64,000 nt of DNA from Methylotenera sp. L2L1. Lineage in GTDB: Bacteria; Pseudomonadota; Gammaproteobacteria; Burkholderiales; Methylophilaceae. The number at the start of each line of letters is the position of its first letter. Positions within the stretch are counted from its first letter, which is position 1. Shown here in pieces: positions 56,489-64,000 of this stretch. Where the stretch lies: assembly GCF_000744605.1 (NCBI RefSeq), contig NZ_JQMG01000001.1, positions 1,240,001 through 1,304,000 on the forward strand. The letters are read 5' to 3'. The notes under the pieces were generated by a model. It made no database searches and was not told where the DNA came from. It worked only from the letters and a program-made list of their open reading frames with translations. A program made the position numbers and the translations under genes.

Positions 56489-56520
56489 CGTCATTCTCAC
56501 GAAAGTGGGAATCAATTTTT
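56489..56520 (+). repeat. Third, diverged copy of the palindromic repeat
   Basis: CGTCATTCTCACG-AAAGTGGGAATCAATTTT in the same orientation as the left copy, with compensating changes that keep the stem. It lies in the gene-poor 56355-56652 interval, which otherwise shows nothing I can name. Confidence 0.65.
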
Positions 56521-56652
56521 TGTGCTTTTAAGTAACTAAACATATTTTTTAAGAGGATAGATTATCTATTTAACTAACCCTTGCGGTTAAGTGCATATTC
56601 TGTCGTTAGCAGGGCAGCGTTGGATTGTAGATAGCGTGTATTTAACTTTAAT

Positions 56653-59493
56653 TTAATGCGCGCTTTCCCAATTGCTACCCACGCCCACCTCAGCCAGTAG
56701 CGACACATCTAATTTAGCTACATTTTGCATGAGTTCTGGTAGTTTTTCTTTGACTAACTCAAGTTCGCTATCTGGCACTTCCAGCACCAGTTCATCATGT
56801 ACTTGCATGATGAGTTTGGTGTTTAATTTTTCTGCGGTTAACCAATTCTGTACCGCAATCATGGCGAGTTTAATTAAGTCAGCTGCGGTGCCTTGCATCG
56901 GTGCGTTAATCGCAGCACGTTCTGCGCCAGCTCTGCGCATACCGTTGCTACTGTTGATTTCAGGCACCCAGAGCCTACGTCCAAAATAGGTTTCAACGTA
57001 GCCTTTTTGTTTGGCAATCTCGCGCGTTTCTTGCATGTACTGGCGTACTCCAGGATAGCGTGCAAAGTAACGCTCAATATAGTTTTGTGCAGCGCTACGC
57101 TCGATATTTAGGTTTTGCGCTAAACCAAATGCGCTCATGCCGTAAATCAAGCCAAAGTTGATGACTTTGGCGTAGCGGCGTTGTTCATTGTCTACATTTT
57201 CACGTTCCACCCCAAAAATCTCAGCGGCAGTGGCACGGTGAATATCTTCGTTGTTGGCAAAGGCGTTGAGCATGCCGGCATCTTGCGACAAATGTGCCAT
57301 GATGCGCAGTTCAATTTGCGAATAGTCGGCAGAAACAATATGGCTACCTTGTGGGGCGATAAATGCCTCACGGATACGGCGGCCTTCTTGTGTGCGCACC
57401 GGAATATTTTGCAAATTAGGATCTGAGCTGGCGAGCCTGCCGGTAATCGCCACGGCTTGATTGTAGCTAGTGTGTACGCGACCCGTACTTGGGTTAATCA
57501 TGCGAGGAAGTTTGTCAGAGTAGGTGGATTTAAGCTTGGCTAAACCACGATATTCCAATAGCACTTTTGGCAATGGATAATCTAGTGCTAGTTCTTGCAA
57601 TACGTCTTCATCCGTGGATGGTGTGCCGCTCGGTGTTTTTTTCAGGGGTTTGATGCCCAGTTTGCCGAATAGGATTTCTTGTAGCTGTTTTGGTGAGCCT
57701 AGATTAAATGGCTGCCCTGCAAGTTCGTAGGCTTGGTTCTCTAGTGCCACCAGTTTTAGGCCAATTTCATTGCTTTGCGCATTGAGCATGTTGGCATCAA
57801 TCAGTACGCCATTGCGCTCAATGGTGAACAGGATGTTGGAAACTGGCAATTCAATCTGGCGGTAAATGTAGTCAAGTTTTGTGTCGGTCGCTACTTGTGG
57901 GTACATCGCTTCGTGTAGTTGTAGCGTGATGTCAGCATCTTCAGCGGCGTATTCTGCCGCAACTTCAACCGTTACTTGGTTAAAGCTTACCTGTTTTGCG
58001 CCTTTGCCAGCCACTTCTTCAAATGTGATGGTTTTAATGCCTAAATGACGCTCACTTAGGGCATCCATGCCGTGCGTTTTATGGGATTCAAACACATAAG
58101 ATTGCAACAGCGTGTCGTGCGCAATGCCGTTAAGTTGTATGTTGTGGTTAGCTAATACATGCTGATCATATTTCAGATTTTGCCCCACTTTTTTAATGGC
58201 AGGGTTTTCTAGTATGGGTTTAACTTTAGCCAGAGTCTCATCAAAATTTAGCTGGGATGGTGCATCAAAGTAATCATGCTTTAATGGCAGGTATGCCGCA
58301 CTGCCAGCTGCTACGCTAAATGACATGCCCACGATTTTTGCGGTCATCGGGTCAAGTGAGGTGGTTTCCGTATCAAAGCAAACCAGTGCTGCGGTGCTGA
58401 TTTTATTGAGCCAGTCATCTAACTGCGCATTGGTTAAAATGGTTTCGTAATTGCGGGTGGTGATGGCTTGATAAGTTGGTTCAAACACATTCGCTCGTGG
58501 TGAGCTTGTCGAACCACTGATTTGCCCTTCGACAGGCTCAGGGCGAACGGAGGTTGTGCCGCCAAATAAGTCTGATTGTGGCGCACTTTCCGTTTGTATT
58601 GGTACAGCGCTGGGCGGCGCGCTATCAGGCATATTGTCCAATTCGCGGCGCCAAGTTCTAAACTCAAAGCGGTCAAACAACTCTGCCAGTTTGGCTTTAT
58701 TTTGCGGTTGCGGTGCAAGGTCGCTGAGGTTTTCCTGAATACCAATATCACAACGAATGGTAATCAGCTCCCGTGCGGTAGGTAGCCACGGTAGTGCTTT
58801 GCGTAAGTTCTCGCCTACAACGCCTTTGATATTTTCTGCATTGGCAACAATGTTATCGAGGGAGCCATATTCTTTTAGCCATTTTACGGCAGTTTTTGGG
58901 CCGACTTTTTCCACGCCTGGCACGTTGTCTGAGGTGTCGCCCACTAACACGAGGTAGTCCACCATCAAGCTTGGAGGCACGCCAAATTTATTTTCTACGC
59001 CTGCAATGTCGAGCACATCGTCAACCTTGCGGAAAGCATCGCGCATGGTGTTGATGACGGTGATGTGTTCATTTACCAGTTGCGAGATGTCTTTATCGCC
59101 AGTGGAAATGATGACGCGCACGCCTTCACGCTCGGCCTGTTTAGCCAGTGCGCCAATCACATCGTCTGCCTCTACGCCTTCTATCATCAGTAGCGGCCAG
59201 CCCATGGCTTTAATGGCTTCATGCAACGGCTCTATTTGTGGGCGTAGATCATCTGGCATGGCAGCGCGGTTGGCTTTATATTCCGCATAAATGTCATCGC
59301 GAAATGTTTTGCCTTTGGCATCAAAAACACACGCGCTATAATCGCTAGGATAATCTTTATGCAAGCGCCGTAGCATATTCAATACGCCTTGAATCGCGCC
59401 GGTCGGTTCGTTTTGGCGGTTTCTTAAGTCAGGCATTGCGTGGAATGCGCGATACAAATAAGATGAGCCATCCACTAATAATAAAGTTTTCAT
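56653..59493 (-). CDS. polA: DNA polymerase I
   Basis: 946 residues from the ATG at 59493 (the upstream in-frame extension to 59520 is rejected). Three domains: 5'-3' exonuclease (residues about 1-290; LLVDGSSYLYRAFHAMP), 3'-5' exonuclease (CFDTETTSLDP, so proofreading residues are kept) and polymerase (VSADYSQIELRIMAHLSQD, KVINFGLIYGMSAFG, MQVHDELVLEVP). Between the first two domains an insertion of about 22 residues (near 313-336) derives from a palindromic repeat. Convergent-free; the gene downstream on the other side is separate. Confidence 0.95.
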   Translation of the reverse strand: MKTLLLVDGSSYLYRAFHAMPDLRNRQNEPTGAIQGVLNMLRRLHKDYPSDYSACVFDAKGKTFRDDIYAEYKANRAAMPDDLRPQIEPLHEAIKAMGWPLLMIEGVEADDVIGALAKQAEREGVRVIISTGDKDISQLVNEHITVINTMRDAFRKVDDVLDIAGVENKFGVPPSLMVDYLVLVGDTSDNVPGVEKVGPKTAVKWLKEYGSLDNIVANAENIKGVVGENLRKALPWLPTARELITIRCDIGIQENLSDLAPQPQNKAKLAELFDRFEFRTWRRELDNMPDSAPPSAVPIQTESAPQSDLFGGTTSVRPEPVEGQISGSTSSPRANVFEPTYQAITTRNYETILTNAQLDDWLNKISTAALVCFDTETTSLDPMTAKIVGMSFSVAAGSAAYLPLKHDYFDAPSQLNFDETLAKVKPILENPAIKKVGQNLKYDQHVLANHNIQLNGIAHDTLLQSYVFESHKTHGMDALSERHLGIKTITFEEVAGKGAKQVSFNQVTVEVAAEYAAEDADITLQLHEAMYPQVATDTKLDYIYRQIELPVSNILFTIERNGVLIDANMLNAQSNEIGLKLVALENQAYELAGQPFNLGSPKQLQEILFGKLGIKPLKKTPSGTPSTDEDVLQELALDYPLPKVLLEYRGLAKLKSTYSDKLPRMINPSTGRVHTSYNQAVAITGRLASSDPNLQNIPVRTQEGRRIREAFIAPQGSHIVSADYSQIELRIMAHLSQDAGMLNAFANNEDIHRATAAEIFGVERENVDNEQRRYAKVINFGLIYGMSAFGLAQNLNIERSAAQNYIERYFARYPGVRQYMQETREIAKQKGYVETYFGRRLWVPEINSSNGMRRAGAERAAINAPMQGTAADLIKLAMIAVQNWLTAEKLNTKLIMQVHDELVLEVPDSELELVKEKLPELMQNVAKLDVSLLAEVGVGSNWESAH
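58484..58552. repeat. Palindromic repeat inserted in frame in polA
   Basis: The plus strand carries GTGGTGAGCTTGTCGAACCAC, shortened here to GTGAGCTTGTCGAACCAC, and GCCCTTCGACAGGCTCAGGG-CGAACG as opposed arms. It encodes the peptide SVRPEPVEGQ...SPRANV on the minus strand. This is the well-known type of dispersed palindromic repeat whose coding frame gives RPEPVEG. Confidence 0.8.
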
Positions 59494-59695
59494 GTAAAAA
59501 TCCAAAAATTGCGAGCACACTTCATGTTCATATTTGTTTGGTAGTAAACAAAAAGTTGCAATAGCTTGTTGCCAACGGTCTTTAATCGCCTACATAATAA
59601 AACATATATGGCATGCTTAAAAATTGTTTTATACGCAAGGTTTTAATTTAGCCTATATAAATGTTGGTATTTCATTCATCAAGGATTTCTCAGTC

Positions 59696-60424
59696 ATGAC
59701 CATCGTTAAAAAAATTCCAAAAATCACAGACCCTGATGTGCAGGGGATGCACCATACTGGGCTTGAGTCTTGGCATGCGTTTAAGATTATGTCTGAGTTT
59801 GTGGATGCGACCGAGCGTCTAAAAGAAATTACCCCGGCAGTCTCTATTTTTGGCAGCGCACGCACCAAGCCAGATAGCCCTTATTATGAATTGACGGTAG
59901 ATATCGCCAGAAGGCTGTCTGATGCTGGGTTTGCTGTGATATCAGGGGGTGGTCCCGGCATTATGGAAGCAGCCAATAAAGGCGCGTTTGCAGGAAGCTC
60001 ACCAAGTATCGGCTTGAATATTGAGTTGCCGCATGAGCAAAATGCAAATCCATACCAAGACATTAGCCAGAACTTTAAACATTTCTTTATGCGTAAAGTC
60101 ATGTTTGTGAAGTATGCAAGTGCCTATGTTGTGATGCCAGGTGGTTTTGGTACCTTAGATGAGTTGATGGAAGCCATCACCTTGGTGCAAACAGGGAAGA
60201 CGCTCAAGATACCAATTATTCTGGTGTGCGAGCCTTTTTGGCGCGGGCTGGTGGACTGGGTGAAAACAACCTTGGTGAACGAAGATATGATCTCGGCTAA
60301 TGATCTGGATTTGATACAGATGATTGATGACCCAGCTGAAATCGTACAAGCCATCTTTAAACATTACGAAACACGCGGCTTCAAGCTTTCTGCAGAAGAA
60401 GAGCGCATTCAGCTTTATTTATAG
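59696..60424 (+). CDS. LOG-family (TIGR00730) Rossmann-fold protein
   Basis: 242 residues from the ATG at 59696, behind AAGGA; the open frame begins at 59624. Signatures: SIFGSARTKPDSPYY, ISGGGPGIMEAANKGAF and VVMPGGFGTLDELMEAITLVQTGK. The PGGxGTxxE motif is that of LOG phosphoribohydrolases, some of which release cytokinin bases or act on nucleotide monophosphates. The bacterial substrate is uncertain. Divergent from polA. Confidence 0.88.
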   Translation: MTIVKKIPKITDPDVQGMHHTGLESWHAFKIMSEFVDATERLKEITPAVSIFGSARTKPDSPYYELTVDIARRLSDAGFAVISGGGPGIMEAANKGAFAGSSPSIGLNIELPHEQNANPYQDISQNFKHFFMRKVMFVKYASAYVVMPGGFGTLDELMEAITLVQTGKTLKIPIILVCEPFWRGLVDWVKTTLVNEDMISANDLDLIQMIDDPAEIVQAIFKHYETRGFKLSAEEERIQLYL

Positions 60425-60510
60425 GCATATGGTCTTATGTCGGGTGGTTTTTGATAGAATAAGATATTGATTAGTGAGTTGTGTTCATGCTGTTAAGGGT
60501 GGTGATTATT

Positions 60511-60858
60511 ATGCGTAAAAATTACAAAAATCTAGCGTCTTTACTGATAGCGGCAATGCTTTTACCAGCGTTGGCGCAAGCTAAAGATCTACCATCAAAC
60601 CTTCAGCCATTGGAAGATATTCCACCGCCAAGCATCAGTGCAGAAGACAACCCTGATGAGCCAGTGATTACCATTATCAAAAAACAAGGCGAAACGATTG
60701 AGGAATATCGTGTTGGCGGCCAGTTGTATATGATGAAAATTACCCCTAAGCACGGTGTGCCTTATTACTTGCACCGTGAAGATCAAGACGGTGCTTGGGT
60801 CAATGTGGGGCCAAATCCGCCATTATCTGTGCCTAAATGGACCATTTTCAGATTTTAA
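60511..60858 (+). CDS. DUF2782 periplasmic protein
   Basis: 115 residues from the ATG at 60511 (the frame is open from 60481). Signal peptide (LIAAMLLPALAQAKD) and then PPPSISAEDNPDEPVITIIKKQGETIEEYRVGGQLYMMKITPKHGVPYY. Matches the DUF2782 family, typically encoded beside polA or thrB in betaproteobacteria. Function unknown. Confidence 0.82.
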   Translation: MRKNYKNLASLLIAAMLLPALAQAKDLPSNLQPLEDIPPPSISAEDNPDEPVITIIKKQGETIEEYRVGGQLYMMKITPKHGVPYYLHREDQDGAWVNVGPNPPLSVPKWTIFRF

Positions 60859-60883
60859 TTGGTCATTTCACTATTCAAGCGCT

Positions 60884-60917
60884 CATGTGAATGAGGTAGC
60901 ATGCTTTCATTCACATG
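60884..60917 (+). repeat. 11-bp inverted repeat upstream of thrB
   Basis: CATGTGAATGA (60884-60894) and TCATTCACATG (60907-60917) flank a loop with GCATGC. It lies just upstream of the thrB -10 element; terminator of the upstream gene or an operator. Confidence 0.5.
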
Positions 60918-60919
60918 GT

Positions 60920-60928
60920 TGTTATAAT
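60920..60928 (+). promoter_or_regulatory. Extended -10 promoter of thrB
   Basis: TGTTATAAT (extended -10 TGnTATAAT) lies 39 bases before the thrB ATG; no good -35 box is seen, as is usual for extended -10 promoters. Confidence 0.55.
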
Positions 60929-60966
60929 GCCTCGCCTTTAATTATTTCCAGTTTTTAAATATACCT

Positions 60967-61908
60967 ATGTCTGTTTTTACCTCAGTTAGCATTCAGCAAT
61001 TACAAGCTTGGCTTCAAGATTACCCGATTGGTGAAGTAATTGACTTAAAAGGTATTTCTTCAGGCATTACTAATACCAATTACTTTGTGACGACTACGCA
61101 AAGTAAGTACGTACTCACTTTGTTTGAACACAACACGATTGATGAGCTCCCATACTTTATTGATTTAATGCACCATTTATCTGAGCACGGTGTGCCTTGT
61201 CCTGACCCTATCACGAATAAGGCAGGGGTAAGCTTGCATATGCTTAACGGTAAGCCAGCAGTGCTGATTAGTTGCCTCAATGGTCGCGATATTACTGCGC
61301 CAAATGCAGTGCATTGTGCTGAGGTTGGCAGAGTGCTGGCGCAAATGCATCAGGCAGGACAGACGTTTGCGGCACAATCATCAGGTCATGCGCATCAGAA
61401 CCCGCGTGGCGCTGAGTGGCGCCATCAAACCGCACAAAAAGTGATGGCACACTTGTCGGCAGATGATCAGAAATTGCTGGCTGAAACCTTGGCATTTCAA
61501 GCTGAGCTTGATACCTCAGCATTACCTAAAGGCATTATTCATGCTGATTTGTTCCGTGATAACGTATTGTTTGATGGTGATAAAGTCGGTGGTTTGATTG
61601 ACTTCTATTATGCTTGTTATGATGTGCTTGCTTATGATCTGGCGATTGTTGCTAATGATTGGTGCGTACAGGTAGATGGGCAGCTAGATACAGCTAAGGT
61701 TGAGGCAATGTTGAATGCTTATCAAGCGGTTAGGCCGTTTGAACAAGCTGAGCATGCAGCGTGGAATGGTTTGTTGCGTATTGCCGCATTACGTTTTTGG
61801 TTGTCACGCTTGTATGATCAAATTTACCCGCAAGCGGGTGAGTTAACGCATGCAAAAGATCCTGACCATTTTAAAAACATACTTAAGTTACGCTCAATGC
61901 AACGTTAA
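60967..61908 (+). CDS. thrB: Homoserine kinase (ThrB-II, aminoglycoside-phosphotransferase fold)
   Basis: 313 residues. Phosphorylates homoserine in threonine synthesis. The fold is that of choline/aminoglycoside kinases, not the GHMP kinases: SGITNTNYFV near the N-terminus and the catalytic loop GIIHADLFRDNVLF followed by GGLIDFYYACYD (the DFG-like metal aspartate). This type is standard in betaproteobacteria. Confidence 0.93.
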   Translation: MSVFTSVSIQQLQAWLQDYPIGEVIDLKGISSGITNTNYFVTTTQSKYVLTLFEHNTIDELPYFIDLMHHLSEHGVPCPDPITNKAGVSLHMLNGKPAVLISCLNGRDITAPNAVHCAEVGRVLAQMHQAGQTFAAQSSGHAHQNPRGAEWRHQTAQKVMAHLSADDQKLLAETLAFQAELDTSALPKGIIHADLFRDNVLFDGDKVGGLIDFYYACYDVLAYDLAIVANDWCVQVDGQLDTAKVEAMLNAYQAVRPFEQAEHAAWNGLLRIAALRFWLSRLYDQIYPQAGELTHAKDPDHFKNILKLRSMQR

Positions 61909-62053
61909 TGACTCTTGATGAGTAAGTTAGTTGGGCTGTAGGCGTTATTTTTAAACAATATTTAAGTGCTAATATTTTAAGTACTATATTAAAACACTGT
62001 AATTTAAAACACTATACAAAGTGACCTGAGTTAAATCCCGAGGTGAAAGTATC

Positions 62054-62833
62054 ATGGCAGAAGATCTAAACACGCAAGCTCCAGTCATTAGGCAAGTGCC
62101 AGCAGCAAGCGCATGGCTGTGGATTGTGAATGGTATTGGTTTGTTTAGAGCTAATCCGGTGATGTGGATCATTTTGCTGGTGATTTATCTAGCGATTATG
62201 ATTCCAGTTTCACTGGTGCCTATATTGGGTTCTGTGGTGAGTACATTACTTGCCCCTGTTTTTGCGGCAGGCATGATGTGGGGTTGTCAGGCGCTTACAC
62301 GTAATCAGGATTTAGAAATCAATCATCTGTTCCAAGGATTTAAGCAGAATACCTCACAGTTAATCGCCGTTGGTGGTATTTATATGATGAGTTTGCTCGT
62401 GATTGCCGTGTTTGTTGTGCTCATGATGGATAGACCAACCATTGAGCTGATTGCACAAGGCAAAGATTTAAGCCCTGAGCAAGCCAGCACTGTTTTATTA
62501 CCATTGTTGATTGCGATGCTTTTTTTGATGCCTGTACTGATGGGATATTGGTTTGCGCCAGTGTTAGCTGGGCTTAATCAATTGAAAGCAGTTGATGCCA
62601 TGAAGCTAAGCTTTGTGGCCTGTTTAAAGAATATGCTACCATTTTTGCTGTATGGCCTGATATTTATGGCGGTGCTAATGGCCGCTATGTGGTTGGTGGT
62701 TAGCTTGCATGTGATTTTTGCAGTGGTGTTTGTTGCTATTATTCCTGTCATGATGACCAGTTTGTACACCAGCTATGCTGATATCTTTGGCATAGAAGCA
62801 CCAAGCCAAAATCTAGACCAAGACCAAGTTTAA
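62054..62833 (+). CDS. BPSS1780-like membrane protein
   Basis: 259 residues, six membrane helices. RQVPAASAWLWIVNGIGLFRANPVMWIIL is the typical opening of this uncharacterised betaproteobacterial family; the rest alternates helices with short loops, ending YTSYADIFG. A 145-base gap separates it from thrB. Function unknown. Confidence 0.78.
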   Translation: MAEDLNTQAPVIRQVPAASAWLWIVNGIGLFRANPVMWIILLVIYLAIMIPVSLVPILGSVVSTLLAPVFAAGMMWGCQALTRNQDLEINHLFQGFKQNTSQLIAVGGIYMMSLLVIAVFVVLMMDRPTIELIAQGKDLSPEQASTVLLPLLIAMLFLMPVLMGYWFAPVLAGLNQLKAVDAMKLSFVACLKNMLPFLLYGLIFMAVLMAAMWLVVSLHVIFAVVFVAIIPVMMTSLYTSYADIFGIEAPSQNLDQDQV

Positions 62834-62873
62834 GTCGCTACATTAAGTTGCGCTTAATTCAGTGTGGCGGATT

Positions 62874-62915
62874 AAAACCTAGCAGCTAAATTTTAGTATT
62901 TAGCTGCTAGGTTTT
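62874..62915. terminator. Bidirectional terminator between the membrane protein and uvrD
   Basis: A 17-18-bp stem (62874-62890 with 62899-62915), A-run left and T-run right around CCTAGCAGCTAAA. Serves both convergent genes. Confidence 0.88.
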
Positions 62916-63026
62916 TTGTTTTTATGGCCTGACCTATTGGGTTGACTAAGCGTAGTGATCACTTACTGCTGGATTTTATTGCTAGGTTTGCTTAGCTTGC
63001 TTTACTTTAGTGTACTTCTGGCTTGC

Positions 63027-64000
63027 TTAAATAGCCGTGAGTTTTGCAAATTCCAGCGCTAGCCATTTTAAGCCTTCACGCCCAAAATTCACCTGCACGC
63101 GCATGTCGTTAGCGTTGCCCTCGTAGCTCACCACAACACCATTACCAAATTTACTATGCGCTACTTGCTGGCCTACTTTCCACGGCATTGCATTCTTTTG
63201 CGTGCTACTTTGCTGTTTACTCATCATGGCGGGTAGCTCGTTGTAGTCTCTGCCATAGCCAGATTTAGCTACAGGCTTGCTATTTAAGTGTTTGAGTAGT
63301 TCCTCCGGAATTTCATCCAAAAAGCGTGATGGGATGCCATAGCGTACTTGCCCATGCAACATGCGGCTTTGCGCGTGGCTGAGATATAAACGTTGTCTGG
63401 CACGCGTTACCGCTACGTACATTAATCGACGTTCTTCTTCTAGGCCATTGGCTTCGTATGTGCTTTGCTCGTGCGGGCACAGGCCTTCTTCTAGGCCACT
63501 AATAAACACTACTTTAAACTCTAGTCCCTTAGACGCATGTACGGTCATGAGTTGTAAGGCTTCACGCCCGACATCGGCTTGATGCTCACCCGCTTCTAAA
63601 CTGGCATGACTTAAAAACTGTGTGAGCAGGTCTTGTTCGGTCTCGCCATCTGCGTTGCTGTGGTTGCCAAAATCCTGATTGGTAAAGGCAACTGCCGCCG
63701 TGACTAGCTCTTCCAAGTTGGCGATACGGTCTTCGCCTTCTTTTTCATTTTGGTAATGAGCCTTCAGGCCTGAAAGCGTGGTGGCGAGCTCTGCCAGTTC
63801 AGAGAGGCTAATCCCATAAGCTTCGTCCACCATTTGTCTAATCAGTGCGACAAAGCCATCAATGCCTTTGCCACCAACCTTGCCGTGCCCCACTTTATTA
63901 ATGGCGGCTTGCCATAGGCTGCAATTTTGAGCGCGTGCTGCTTCTTGCAATTGCTCTAAACTGCGAGCACCGATGCCGCGCGCCGGGAAGTTAATCACGC
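63027..64000 (-). CDS. uvrD: DNA helicase II (UvrD), C-terminal part
   Basis: About 324 residues are in the window; the 5' part lies beyond base 64000. SF1A 3'-5' helicase of nucleotide excision and mismatch repair. Visible motifs: V (LMTVHASKGLEFKVVFISGLEEGLCP) and VI (EEERRLMYVAVTRARQRLYL), and the C-terminal tail VGQQVAHSKFGNGVVVSYEG, typical of UvrD/PcrA. It reads continuously to the window edge. Confidence 0.93.
   Translation of the reverse strand, partial: VINFPARGIGARSLEQLQEAARAQNCSLWQAAINKVGHGKVGGKGIDGFVALIRQMVDEAYGISLSELAELATTLSGLKAHYQNEKEGEDRIANLEELVTAAVAFTNQDFGNHSNADGETEQDLLTQFLSHASLEAGEHQADVGREALQLMTVHASKGLEFKVVFISGLEEGLCPHEQSTYEANGLEEERRLMYVAVTRARQRLYLSHAQSRMLHGQVRYGIPSRFLDEIPEELLKHLNSKPVAKSGYGRDYNELPAMMSKQQSSTQKNAMPWKVGQQVAHSKFGNGVVVSYEGNANDMRVQVNFGREGLKWLALEFAKLTAI

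Noticed and set aside
1-64000. tRNA or rRNA genes
   Set aside because: I saw no cloverleaf-like or conserved rRNA sequence in the intergenic gaps; a tRNA scan would be needed to be sure.

Overview
The window is chromosomal DNA of an AT-leaning betaproteobacterium. Gene content and order (str-S10-spc-alpha ribosomal superoperon ending in rplQ, a dusB-fis-purH-purD-hemF run, CstA with its small YbdD partner, a kinase-type ThrB, a BPSS1780-like membrane protein) best fit the Methylophilaceae (Methylotenera or Methylophilus type). That placement rests on protein resemblance and synteny, not on a database search.

Layout. Bases 1-17.9 kb are the translation locus: end of rpsG, fusA, tuf, then the S10, spc and alpha clusters (rpsJ to rplQ, with secY, infA, rpmJ and rpoA). 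Internal promoters are legible before rplC, rplN and rpsM, several with structured leaders or hairpins. From 17.9 to 33.1 kb lie housekeeping genes: a glutaredoxin-like protein, mgtE, an MscS channel, a 0.5-kb non-coding region full of inverted repeats, rpmG-rpmB, dut, a TonB-dependent receptor, coaBC, an HExxH membrane-anchored protein, radC, an MgtC/DUF4010 protein, cstA-ybdD, two small proteins and lgt.

The accessory highlight is a chromosomal integron at about 34.1-41.9 kb. A complete integron-type tyrosine recombinase (intI, + strand, 40937-41920) is divergent from 13 small genes, all on the minus strand. Each is followed by an attC-like imperfect palindrome with a GTTRRRY-type core. The attC sites next to intI are nearly identical; the distal ones are diverged or truncated; one carries a 115-bp insertion and one is of a different type. 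Cassette products include an RDD membrane protein, a pyridoxamine-phosphate-oxidase-like protein, a VOC protein, a CYTH protein, a MoaF-like protein and several secreted or membrane proteins I cannot name. A QacE/EmrE-like SMR pump gene and a lipoprotein gene sit just beyond the array.

From 42 to 64 kb the chromosome returns to core genes: ilvD, a hexose-6-phosphate mutarotase, a small cytochrome c, an APC permease, an M18 aminopeptidase, hemF, purD, purH, fis, dusB, a decayed MFS transporter, a YkgJ-type protein, a membrane protein, a CinA/MoaB-like protein, polA, a LOG-family protein, a DUF2782 protein, thrB, a BPSS1780-like protein and the 3' part of uvrD. Two repeat-driven features stand out here: a GIY-YIG gene flanked by perfect 31-bp inverted repeats, and a palindromic repeat inserted in frame in polA between its two exonuclease domains.
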